DNA from: Bacillota bacterium
GTDB lineage: Bacteria > Bacillota > Clostridia > Peptostreptococcales > Anaerovoracaceae
DNA length: 16,992 nt
Assembly: GCA_019420305.1 (NCBI GenBank)
Contig: JAHZHL010000019.1
Coordinates: forward strand, 5,099 to 22,090
Reading direction: 5' to 3'
Part shown: piece by piece, positions 1 to 5,718 of the stretch
Position numbering within the stretch: the stretch's first letter is position 1
Layout: each line of letters opens with the position of its first letter
Program-made: the position numbers and the translations under genes
Notes under the pieces: model-generated
Seen by the model: only the letters and a program-made list of their open reading frames with translations
What the model was told of the DNA's origin: nothing
Databases searched by the model: none

Positions 1-1
1 G

Positions 2-121
2 TACTCTGCCGCGCCAATCAATGCAGCTATGATTGGCGCGGCAGCGTACTACCATTATATGAAGGGAGAGCGCGCAGGCTGGGATCTGAACGCGGTTCCT
101 GGATTAAAACTGGCGGAGTAG
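2..121 (+). CDS. 3' end of an unidentified, probable membrane protein (5' end outside window)
   Basis: An open frame enters from the left edge and stops at TAG 119-121, leaving 39 residues. The first part is small and hydrophobic (AAPINAAMIGAAAYYHYM), like the end of a transmembrane helix. It is followed by a short polar tail (KGERAGWDLNAVPGLKLAE). I do not recognise the family; a transporter would fit the composition but this is a guess. The stop lies 67 bases before the formate/nitrite transporter start, so the two could be co-transcribed. The codons for the hydrophobic stretch contain a perfect 15-bp inverted repeat, described separately. There is no stop in this frame up to the window edge, and the next gene has its own good ribosome binding site, which supports reading this as a real gene end. 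Confidence 0.55.
   Translation, partial: YSAAPINAAMIGAAAYYHYMKGERAGWDLNAVPGLKLAE
6..44. repeat. Perfect 15-bp inverted repeat with 9-base loop
   Basis: CTGCCGCGCCAATCA at 6-20 is the exact reverse complement of bases 30-44; the loop is 21-29. It lies inside the reading frame of the partial gene at the left edge, where the arms encode parts of SAAPIN and MIGAAA. No T-run follows, so it is not a simple terminator for that strand. Confidence 0.85.
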
Positions 122-123
122 GC

Positions 124-140
124 AGAAGGTTATACCTTCT
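124..140. repeat. Short inverted repeat in the leader of the formate/nitrite transporter gene
   Basis: AGAAGGT at 124-130 and ACCTTCT at 134-140 form a perfect 7-bp stem with a 3-base loop, just after the stop of the upstream frame. It is followed by an A-rich, not T-rich, stretch. It is therefore more likely an operator or mRNA leader hairpin than a terminator for the plus strand. Confidence 0.45.
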
Positions 141-188
141 AAACAAAAAGACAACTGAATAAATAACAGAATAAACAGGAGGAGCACT

Positions 189-953
189 ATGTATCTGAAT
201 GATTTTAATGCCGTTGCGGGAAGTGCGGCGGCGAAAGCGGATTTTCTTAAGAAAAATCCTGCGGGTTATGTGATCTCATCTTTCCTGGCCGGATTCTTTA
301 TTGCAATCGGCGGCATCCTTATGGGGTTCGTCGGCGGCATTCTGACCGGTCTGCCGGCACAGAAACTGGTGTCGGGTATTGTCTTCTCCGTGGGTCTCTG
401 TCTCGTAACCATGGCAGGGGCTGAGCTTTTTACCGGAAATAATATGGTTATGTCAATCGGAAGTATGCAGAAGACTGTTACCTGGGGGCAGACATTCCGC
501 CTTTGGGCAGTCTGTTATATCGGCAACCTCCTCGGATCTGTTGTCGCTGCGGTGATCTTTACACTGACGGCGATTCCTGCTTCCGGCGCAGTGGGTGAAT
601 TCTTCGTGAATGCGACTGTGAACAAGATCAGCGGAGTTCCGCTGGCACTCTTTGCCAAGGGTATTATGTGTAATATTCTTGTCTGTCTTGCCGTGTGGTG
701 CGCATCCCGCATGAAATCGGAAGGTGCGAAGATCGCCATGAACTTCTGCTGCGTGGGTACGTTTGTAACCTGCGGCTTCGAGCACTGTGTTGCCAATATG
801 TCTCTGCTTACGATTGGATATCTGAATGCCGGTGACGCGGCAATTACTGTCGGCGGCATGCTTTACAATTTATTGGTTGTTACATTAGGAAATATGGTAG
901 GCGGAATTCTCTTTGTAGCAGTTCCCTACTACTTTATCTCCAGAGAAAAATAA
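189..953 (+). CDS. Formate/nitrite transporter family channel (FocA/FdhC type)
   Basis: This 254-residue polytopic membrane protein belongs to the FNT family: pentameric channels for small monovalent anions such as formate, nitrite or hydrosulfide. Visible family signatures are AELFTGN (78-84), the pore lysine region FAKGIMCNILVCLAVW (155-170, Lys157), and GFEHCVANM (196-204), whose His199 corresponds to the central histidine that gates and protonates the anion in FocA. About six hydrophobic helices span the chain, and the length is normal. The start at ATG 189 has AGGAGGAG at 177-184. Which anion it carries cannot be read from sequence. Formate import or export is the best guess for a fermenting anaerobe, while nitrite or hydrosulfide remain possible because no dedicated neighbour (pflB, asrABC, nir) is present. 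A terminator-like hairpin lies about 75 bases behind the stop, so this probably ends its transcript. Confidence 0.9.
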   Translation: MYLNDFNAVAGSAAAKADFLKKNPAGYVISSFLAGFFIAIGGILMGFVGGILTGLPAQKLVSGIVFSVGLCLVTMAGAELFTGNNMVMSIGSMQKTVTWGQTFRLWAVCYIGNLLGSVVAAVIFTLTAIPASGAVGEFFVNATVNKISGVPLALFAKGIMCNILVCLAVWCASRMKSEGAKIAMNFCCVGTFVTCGFEHCVANMSLLTIGYLNAGDAAITVGGMLYNLLVVTLGNMVGGILFVAVPYYFISREK

Positions 954-1027
954 GCGGTTACATAATATGCGTATCATTTTTGCACAAAGATTGCGGTATC
1001 TTCGTATCGTGGAGCGCATATTAAGAG

Positions 1028-1066
1028 AATTCCCGGGCCGGGCGCGCTGCTCCGGCACCGGGAATT
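1028..1066 (+). terminator. Probable terminator hairpin after the formate/nitrite transporter
   Basis: AATTCCCGG (1028-1036) pairs with CCGGGAATT (1058-1066). The stem continues inward with GCCGG (1037-1041) against CCGGC (1052-1056), leaving A1057 bulged and a 10-base loop. This is a very stable GC-rich stem, but the following bases (TCTGCTTTG) give only a weak U-tract. Termination may be partial. Confidence 0.5.
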
Positions 1067-1120
1067 TCTGCTTTGATGCTGCGAAAAAGCCGTATTTTCC
1101 CGGTAAAAAGGGGTGCGCAA

Positions 1121-1177
1121 AGAAACTTGAAAAAAGTTAAAAAAAGTATTGACAAATACTGCGGAGGATGATATTAT
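1121..1177 (+). promoter_or_regulatory. Sigma-A-type promoter of the tRNA operon, with an A-tract upstream element
   Basis: The -35 hexamer TTGACA is at 1149-1154 and the -10 hexamer TATTAT at 1172-1177, with the ideal 17-base spacer. An A-rich stretch at 1121-1146 sits directly upstream, as expected for an UP element on a strong stable-RNA promoter. Transcription should start near 1184, about 30 bases before the first tRNA. Confidence 0.85.
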
Positions 1178-1184
1178 AATTGAG

Positions 1185-1203
1185 CGTTGTGCGAAACACA
1201 ACG
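1185..1203 (+). other. Hairpin at the predicted 5' end of the tRNA operon transcript
   Basis: CGTTGTG (1185-1191) and CACAACG (1197-1203) form a perfect 7-bp stem with loop CGAAA, starting at or within a few bases of the predicted transcription start. It could protect or present the precursor 5' end for processing; that role is inference. Confidence 0.6.
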
Positions 1204-1213
1204 ACGAACATCC

Positions 1214-1302
1214 GGAGAGGTGTCCGAGTGGTTTAAGGAGCTGGTCTTGAAAACCAGTGACTCCGAAAGGGGCCGTGGGTTCGAATCCCACCCTCTCCGC
1301 CA
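1214..1302 (+). tRNA. tRNA-Ser (anticodon UGA)
   Basis: The acceptor arm GGAGAGG (1214-1220) pairs with CCTCTCC (1292-1298), followed by discriminator G and an encoded CCA at 1300-1302. The anticodon stem CTGGT/ACCAG (1241-1245, 1253-1257) encloses loop CTTGAAA with anticodon TGA at 1248-1250. A long variable arm (CTCCGAAAGGGG region) is the class II feature of serine tRNAs. It is first in the operon and reads UCA-type codons. Confidence 0.97.
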
Positions 1303-1354
1303 TAAGGAACTGAGAATACCGCAGTGAACTATGTCGGAATGTTGTTTTTAGCCT

Positions 1355-1445
1355 GGAGAAGTACTCAAGAGGCTGAAGAGGACGGTTTGCTAAATCGTTA
1401 GGGTTCGCAAGGGCCGCATGGGTTCGAATCCCATCTTCTCCGCCA
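1355..1445 (+). tRNA. tRNA-Ser (anticodon GCU)
   Basis: The acceptor GGAGAAG (1355-1361) pairs with CTTCTCC (1435-1441), then G1442 and encoded CCA 1443-1445. The anticodon stem ACGGT/ATCGT (1382-1386, 1394-1398, one G-U pair) carries loop TTGCTAA with anticodon GCT at 1389-1391. A long variable arm with the GGTTCGCAAGGGCC region marks class II serine. It reads AGC and AGU codons. A 52-base spacer separates it from the first serine tRNA. Confidence 0.97.
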
Positions 1446-1485
1446 TATCGTGTGAATCGGTTAGTAAACCTTTCGCCAGTCGTGT

Positions 1486-1561
1486 AGGGGTATAGCTCAG
1501 TTGGTAGAGCAGTGGTCTCCAAAACCACGTGCCGTGGGTTCGAATCCTACTGCCCCTGCCA
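1486..1561 (+). tRNA. tRNA-Trp (anticodon CCA)
   Basis: The acceptor AGGGGTA (1486-1492) pairs with TGCCCCT (1551-1557, one T-G pair), followed by discriminator G1558 and encoded CCA 1559-1561. The anticodon stem GTGGT/ACCAC (1512-1516, 1524-1528) carries loop CTCCAAA with anticodon CCA at 1519-1521. Discriminator G is the usual tryptophan identity base in bacteria. Confidence 0.97.
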
Positions 1562-1580
1562 AATATGGACTAAACAATAT

Positions 1581-1657
1581 CGGGGTGTAGCGCAGTTTGG
1601 TAGCGCAACTGGTTTGGGACCAGTGGGCCGCGGGTTCAAATCCTGCCACCCCGACCA
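1581..1657 (+). tRNA. tRNA-Pro (anticodon UGG)
   Basis: The acceptor CGGGGTG (1581-1587) pairs with CACCCCG (1647-1653), then A1654 and encoded CCA 1655-1657. The anticodon stem ACTGG/CCAGT (1608-1612, 1620-1624) has loop TTTGGGA with anticodon TGG at 1615-1617. The C1-G72 pair and A73 fit bacterial tRNA-Pro. Confidence 0.97.
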
Positions 1658-1686
1658 TTTCAGGGAACGGAAACGTTTCGATTATT

Positions 1687-1763
1687 GGGCCATTAGCTCA
1701 GTTGGTCAGAGCATCCGGCTCATAACCGGCAGGTCCGGGGTTCAAGTCCCTGATGGCCCACCA
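1687..1763 (+). tRNA. tRNA with CAU anticodon: elongator Met, or lysidine-type Ile2
   Basis: The acceptor GGGCCAT (1687-1693) pairs fully with ATGGCCC (1753-1759), then A1760 and encoded CCA 1761-1763. The anticodon loop CTCATAA has CAT at 1721-1723, in stem TCCGG/CCGGC whose outermost T1714-C1730 pair is mismatched. The complete 1-72 pair excludes the initiator tRNA. A CAU anticodon is also used by the AUA-reading tRNA-Ile2 after TilS converts C34 to lysidine, and sequence alone does not separate the two here. Confidence 0.9.
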
Positions 1764-1784
1764 AAAAAAGTGAATTTTATTTAT

Positions 1785-1860
<76 letters not shown>

Positions 1861-1864
1861 TTTG

Positions 1865-1910
1865 AAAGGTAATCTTTCGCTGACATTAAGTCCGAAGGGT
1901 TACTTTTTTT
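1865..1910 (+). terminator. Rho-independent terminator of the tRNA operon
   Basis: GTAATCTTTCG (1869-1879) pairs over 11 bp with CGAAGGGTTAC (1893-1903), including two G-U pairs, with a 13-base loop. Seven T residues follow at 1904-1910. The position directly behind the last tRNA makes the assignment clear. Confidence 0.88.
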
Positions 1911-1960
1911 ATGAACAGACATGAGAACGTGACTAGAAAAGGGAGGAGCAGACATATAGG

Positions 1961-2254
1961 ATGAATGTGAAGAAACAACATATTGTGTCAGGTGGAATGA
2001 TCGGAATTCTGATTTTGCTTTCTGCGGTTATGGTTTTTCGGGCGAGCTGCAAATATCCGATCGCGGGGATGAATGTCGGAGTGTTTCAGACGTTTTGTTT
2101 CTTTAATTGGTGGGGAATACTGGTTTTGTCGGTAGCTCTTTTTTTCGCTTTATCAAAAATTGTCTATACAAAAACAATGGTGAATAAAGCGCGTCTCCTG
2201 TTTTTTTCAGGGGCGATGCTTTTGTATGCTCTGATTTCTCTGGCTTTATGGTAG
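1961..2254 (+). CDS. Small three-helix membrane protein of unknown function
   Basis: This 97-residue protein is almost entirely hydrophobic. Predicted helices lie at about 8-27, 49-69 and 77-96, joined by short basic loops (FRASCKY, YTKTMVNK). Cys30 and Cys46 lie near the ends of the first loop. I do not recognise the family with confidence; it resembles small clostridial hypothetical membrane proteins. GGGAGGAG at 1941-1948 lies 12 bases before the ATG, rather far but usable. It begins 50 bases after the tRNA terminator and no convincing promoter is visible in that gap, so it may depend on read-through or an atypical promoter. Base composition is more T-rich than the flanking genes, as expected for a membrane protein. 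Confidence 0.6.
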   Translation: MNVKKQHIVSGGMIGILILLSAVMVFRASCKYPIAGMNVGVFQTFCFFNWWGILVLSVALFFALSKIVYTKTMVNKARLLFFSGAMLLYALISLALW

Positions 2255-2273
2255 GCGGGGTCGGTGCTGCATC

Positions 2274-2302
2274 TTGCCTTTCGGCTTTGGATCGTATAGA
2301 AT
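2274..2302 (+). promoter_or_regulatory. Candidate promoter of thymidine kinase
   Basis: TTGCCT at 2274-2279 and TAGAAT at 2297-2302 are separated by 17 bases. This leaves a leader of about 25 bases containing AAGGAAG (2321-2327) before the ATG at 2335. The hexamers deviate from consensus, so confidence is moderate. Confidence 0.45.
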
Positions 2303-2334
2303 AATTGAGAAATAAACAGAAAGGAAGATAATTT

Positions 2335-2925
2335 ATGGCACAGCTTTACTATAGATACAGTACGATGAATGCGGGAAAATCCGCGGAAATTATACGGATC
2401 GCGCATAATTATGAAGAACGCAGCAAGAGGGTGCTGACTCTTATGCCCAGCGTAGATGACCGGTTCGGGCTGGGAGTGATCACTTCCAGAATTGGGATTC
2501 AGCGGGAGGCGCTGGTTGTTAACGCGAACACCAATATTCTGGAGCTGTTTATGGCAGAAAATGCGAAGGAAGATATTGCGTGTGTGTTGATTGACGAGTG
2601 TCAGTTCCTGAAAAAACATCATGTGGAAGAACTGGCTGAAATTGTAGACAGCTGCGATGTGCCGGTACTTGCTTACGGTCTGAAGAATGATTTTCGAAAT
2701 GAATTGTTTGAAGGATCGTATTATATGCTGGTGTACGCGGATAAAATCGAAGAAATCAAAACGATCTGCTGGTGTGGAAGGAAGGCGACCATGGTCGCGA
2801 GAATCGTGGATGGCAAACTTGTAAAAACGGGCGATCAGATTATGATCGGCGGCAATGACATGTATGTTTCTCTGTGCAGAAAACATTACAACGACGGTAG
2901 GATTGGTCCTAAAATCAAAAAATAG
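2335..2925 (+). CDS. tdk: Thymidine kinase (type II, TK1-like)
   Basis: The enzyme phosphorylates thymidine to dTMP with ATP, in cytoplasmic nucleoside salvage. The 196-residue length is typical. The P-loop YSTMNAGKS lies at 8-16, and the acidic DECQFL box at 87-92 contains the likely catalytic Glu88. The C-terminal lasso region binds thymidine. Likely zinc ligands are Cys145 and Cys147 in TICWCGRKATM, together with Cys181 and His184 in LCRKHY. The spacing of the first cysteine pair is closer than the CxxC of human TK1, but the following motif is conserved. The start has AAGGAAG 8 bases upstream. The gene converges on the minus-strand radical-SAM gene with a gap of only 10 bases, so its transcript must end inside that neighbour's coding region. 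Confidence 0.93.
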   Translation: MAQLYYRYSTMNAGKSAEIIRIAHNYEERSKRVLTLMPSVDDRFGLGVITSRIGIQREALVVNANTNILELFMAENAKEDIACVLIDECQFLKKHHVEELAEIVDSCDVPVLAYGLKNDFRNELFEGSYYMLVYADKIEEIKTICWCGRKATMVARIVDGKLVKTGDQIMIGGNDMYVSLCRKHYNDGRIGPKIKK

Positions 2926-2935
2926 GGAGCCGCCG

Positions 2936-3892
2936 TCAGAGTTTGGCACCTTGCCAGGTTTTTCTACGGCGCAGCGTGTTATGGATGCTGTTTAAAATAG
3001 TTCTCTTTTTATAGCTCCACTCAGGAGCGATGAGAGTCGGGCGAGGCGCGTCGCCGGAAAGACGATGAATTGTGATTTCCGGAGGGATGATTTCCAGCGC
3101 TGAAATGACCAGATCCACATATTCTTCAATGGATTGGAACGGGATATAATCCGGGTACAGTGTTTCCATCTGTGAACCGCGGACAACGTTCAGCATGTGC
3201 AGTTTGATTCCGAAAATGCGCCGGGCGTTTTCTTCCCGGGAAGGCAGCGGTTCTCCACTGTTTTGTGGAACATTGTCCAGATTCCGGCAGACATAGCGTA
3301 CGGACTGCAGCATTTGTTCTTTTGTTTCTCCGGGGAGTCCGAAGATCAGATGGGTTACGACACGGATTCCGCGGGAAGTTAAATCAGAAAAAGCTTTATC
3401 ATATACGGAAAGAGGGTAGCAGCGGTTGATTCGTTCCGCTGTTTTTTCGTGTATAGTCTGCAGGCCGAGTTCCACCCAGAGAAACGTTTTTCGATTAAAC
3501 TCTTCAAGCAGATCCAATACTTCTTCGGACAGGCAGTCAGGCCTGGTCGCGATAGCGAGCCCTAAGACATCGGGGTGCGAAAGCGCCTGTGAATACTGGC
3601 GGCGCAGCAGGGAAACCGGAGCGTAGGTATTTGTATGGCTTTGAAAGTATGCCAGATAGCGAGCGTTTGGCCATTTGCCGGAAAGCAGACGGATCTGGGA
3701 TGGGATATCGCTTGCCATATCGCCGGAGCCCGAAGCGGAGCAGAAAATACAGCCGCCGGTTCCCTTGCTTCCGTCACGATTCGGACAGGTAAATCCTCCG
3801 TCGATTGACAGCTTGACGACTTTGCAGCCCATGCGCTTTTTCAGGTAGGCGCCGATGGAATTAAATGTGTAATTCGTTGAAATCTCTGACAT
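2936..3892 (-). CDS. Radical-SAM protein of the YhcC/YtqA family (TIGR01212-like)
   Basis: This 318-residue protein carries the family's unusual iron-sulfur motif: Cys36, Cys48 and Cys51 in FTCPNRDGSKGTGGCIFC, replacing the standard CxxxCxxC. A TIM-barrel core follows, with the typical segments AIATRPDCL, WVELGLQT and THLIFGLPGET, and a C-terminal part containing KLHMLNVVRGS. The Bacillus subtilis relative YtqA has been reported to act in tRNA wobble-uridine maturation (mnm5s2U route, MnmL); whether this protein does the same is inference. Its usual methyltransferase partner YtqB/MnmM is not adjacent. The ATG at 3892 has AAGGAG a few bases upstream on this strand. It is divergent from queH and convergent with tdk. 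A minus-strand hairpin CGCCGT/ACGGCG (2971-2966, 2936-2931) followed by a T-run could terminate it inside tdk. Confidence 0.85.
   Translation of the reverse strand: MSEISTNYTFNSIGAYLKKRMGCKVVKLSIDGGFTCPNRDGSKGTGGCIFCSASGSGDMASDIPSQIRLLSGKWPNARYLAYFQSHTNTYAPVSLLRRQYSQALSHPDVLGLAIATRPDCLSEEVLDLLEEFNRKTFLWVELGLQTIHEKTAERINRCYPLSVYDKAFSDLTSRGIRVVTHLIFGLPGETKEQMLQSVRYVCRNLDNVPQNSGEPLPSREENARRIFGIKLHMLNVVRGSQMETLYPDYIPFQSIEEYVDLVISALEIIPPEITIHRLSGDAPRPTLIAPEWSYKKRTILNSIHNTLRRRKTWQGAKL
2942..2963 (+). terminator. Candidate tdk terminator inside the antisense end of the next gene
   Basis: TGGCA (2944-2948) and TGCCA (2952-2956) form a short stem with a 3-base loop, extended outward by two T-G pairs (2942-2943 with 2957-2958). 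Five T residues follow at 2959-2963. The stem is short, but it is the only plausible signal after tdk. It overlaps the last codons of the convergent gene. Confidence 0.45.
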
Positions 3893-3920
3893 TGCATCTC
3901 CTTCATCTCATAGAAAATAG

Positions 3921-3990
3921 GCAAATTTTTAAGTGTGAATATTTGCACTCATGTGTTTATATGATATAATAAATTGTTAAAAATGCAAAT
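3921..3990. promoter_or_regulatory. Divergent promoter region with inverted repeats; promoter of queH
   Basis: For the plus strand, TTGCAC (3943-3948) and a perfect TATAAT (3965-3970) are spaced by 16 bases. GCAAAT at 3921-3926 and ATTTGC at 3941-3946 form an inverted repeat that runs into the -35 box, and GCAAAT recurs at 3985-3990 near the predicted start of transcription. The half-sites could bind a regulator or be chance in AT-rich DNA. The minus-strand promoter is less clear; TATCAT at 3966-3961 is a possible -10. Confidence 0.6.
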
Positions 3991-4020
3991 GAATTTTCAG
4001 CGGAAAAAGGAATGAGCTTT

Positions 4021-4680
4021 ATGACAGGAGAAAAAAGGACAAAACCTCTGAACAGCGGAGGAGAGATGGGCGGGCGGAAAAATGACGACTTTTTGGAACT
4101 GAAAGGCTTTTCCGAAAAAATAGAAAAACCATCTCTGTTGCTGCACAGCTGCTGCGGTCCATGCAGCACAGCAGTGATCGAGAGACTTGCCGGTGACTAT
4201 CAGATCACCATATTTTTTTATAATCCATGTATCACGGATCAGGAAGAGTATCAAAAGCGGAAAGAAACGCAGATTGAATTTATAAATAAATATAACAGCA
4301 GTCTGCCGCCCAAGGAACATATCCGTTTCCGGGAGGGACCATACGACACAAAGAAGTTTTACCGGATCGCGGAAGGACTGGAAAATGAACCTGAAGGAGG
4401 CAAGCGGTGTCTTCGATGTTTTGAACAGAGGCTGGAAAAAACAGCGGAGACCTGCGCGTTGACAGGCTGTGACTATTTCGGGACGACGCTGTCCGTCAGC
4501 CCGCATAAGAACTATGACCTGATCCGCAGAATCGGCAGAAAACTGGCTGTTCGGTACAATGTAAGCTTTGTGGATGAAGATTTTAAAAAGAAAGAAGGAT
4601 TTAAGAGAAGCGTTGAGCTTTCGAAGGCATACGGACTTTACAGACAGAATTACTGCGGCTGTCAGTATTCAAAACGATAA
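4021..4680 (+). CDS. queH: Epoxyqueuosine reductase QueH
   Basis: QueH (formerly DUF208) reduces epoxyqueuosine to queuosine at position 34 of tRNAs with GUN anticodons. It is the iron-sulfur alternative to QueG. Its signatures are all here: LLLHSCCGPCS with adjacent cysteines (residues 44-45) and a third at 48, the CLRCFEQRL motif (Cys130, Cys133), YFGTTLSVSPHKN, and YCGCQYS near the C terminus (Cys212, Cys214). These cysteines hold the cluster, metal and redox disulfide in the family. The start is uncertain: the longest frame begins at ATG 4012, but AAGGA (4007-4011) is too close for that one and well placed for ATG 4021. A third candidate, ATG 4066, has GGAGG just upstream. The stop lies 19 bases before asnA, so they share a transcript from the promoter near 3943-3970. 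Confidence 0.92.
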   Translation: MTGEKRTKPLNSGGEMGGRKNDDFLELKGFSEKIEKPSLLLHSCCGPCSTAVIERLAGDYQITIFFYNPCITDQEEYQKRKETQIEFINKYNSSLPPKEHIRFREGPYDTKKFYRIAEGLENEPEGGKRCLRCFEQRLEKTAETCALTGCDYFGTTLSVSPHKNYDLIRRIGRKLAVRYNVSFVDEDFKKKEGFKRSVELSKAYGLYRQNYCGCQYSKR

Positions 4681-4699
4681 AAGAAAAAGGAGAGAGCAG

Positions 4700-5710
4700 A
4701 TGGCAAAAGTAATGATTCCAGAACATTATACCCCGGTCATTGATTTTATGGAAAGCCAGAGAGCGATAAAAAAAATCAAGGACTTTTTCCAGCAGGAACT
4801 GGCCTACGGCCTTAGCCTGCGCAGAGTTTCCGCGCCGCTGTTTGTGGTGCCGGAAACAGGGCTGAACGATAACCTCAATGGCGTAGAACGTACGGTAGAC
4901 TTTACGGTAAAGGATATGGACGAACGGAAAGTGGAAATTGTTCAGTCCCTGGCAAAATGGAAGCGTATGGCGCTGGGCAGATACGGAATTCAGCCGGGGC
5001 ACGGAATTTATACGGACATGAACGCAATCCGCCGGGATGAAGAACTGGATAATCTGCATTCGATCTATGTGGATCAGTGGGATTGGGAAAAGGTAATCCG
5101 AAAGGAACAGCGGAACGAGGAATTTTTAAAAGAAACGGTTACGGCGCTGTATAATGCGCTGAAAAACCTGGGAGATTATGTGAATCGGCTTTATCCGGAG
5201 CTGCGCACAAAGCTTCCCAATGAAATCTTTTTTATTACAACCCAGGAACTGGAGGATCGCTATCCGGATAAAACGCCAAAAGAGCGTGAGGACGCGATAA
5301 CAGAGGAAAAACGGGCGGTTTTTATTATGAAAATCGGCGGAAAGCTGAAATCCGGCAAGCGGCATGACGGAAGAGCGCCGGACTATGATGACTGGGAGTT
5401 AAATGGCGATATTATTCTGTGGAATGAAATTCTGGGGCAGGCTTTTGAGATTTCCTCTATGGGAATCCGCGTGGATGAAGAGGCTATGGAACGTCAGTTG
5501 AAAGAGGCTGGCGCAGAAGAACGCCGCAGCCTGGAATTTCACAAAATGATTCTGAACAGTGAGCTGCCGTATACTATCGGAGGAGGAATCGGACAGAGCC
5601 GTCTGTGCATGTATTTTCTGAGAAAAGCGCATATCGGCGAGGTTCAGGTATCCGTATGGCCGGAGGATATGGTTGCTGAATGTAGTGAGAATAATATCTT
5701 TCTGCTGTAA
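4700..5710 (+). CDS. asnA: Aspartate-ammonia ligase (asparagine synthetase A)
   Basis: AsnA makes asparagine from aspartate, ammonia and ATP. It is an ammonia-dependent, class II aminoacyl-tRNA-synthetase-like enzyme. The 336-residue length matches the family. Recognisable blocks include the N-terminal YTPVIDFMESQRAIKKIKDFFQ, the LSLRRVSAPLFV and GLNDNLNGVERTVDF segments, VQSLAKWKRMAL, a GIYTDMNAIRRDEELDNLHSIYVDQWDWE block, and a C-terminal SELPYTIGGGIGQSRLCMYFLRKAHIGEVQ that carries the class II motif 3 arginine. AAGGAG at 4687-4692 is 7 bases from ATG 4700. The frame is open further upstream into queH, but the conserved start and the ribosome binding site fix this ATG. Eight bases separate its stop from priA. 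No T-box or other asparagine-responsive leader is visible directly upstream. Confidence 0.96.
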   Translation: MAKVMIPEHYTPVIDFMESQRAIKKIKDFFQQELAYGLSLRRVSAPLFVVPETGLNDNLNGVERTVDFTVKDMDERKVEIVQSLAKWKRMALGRYGIQPGHGIYTDMNAIRRDEELDNLHSIYVDQWDWEKVIRKEQRNEEFLKETVTALYNALKNLGDYVNRLYPELRTKLPNEIFFITTQELEDRYPDKTPKEREDAITEEKRAVFIMKIGGKLKSGKRHDGRAPDYDDWELNGDIILWNEILGQAFEISSMGIRVDEEAMERQLKEAGAEERRSLEFHKMILNSELPYTIGGGIGQSRLCMYFLRKAHIGEVQVSVWPEDMVAECSENNIFLL

Positions 5711-5718
5711 GGGAAGAA

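Noticed and set aside
1124..1138. AACTT/AAGTT inverted repeat upstream of the tRNA promoter as a terminator
   Set aside because: The stem is only 5 bp of mostly A-T pairs and is followed by As. It is better read as part of the A-rich upstream element of the promoter.
4568..4699. Upstream extension of the asnA frame into queH
   Set aside because: The extra 44 residues are queH codons read in another frame and do not fit AsnA; a good ribosome binding site and the conserved N terminus place the start at 4700.
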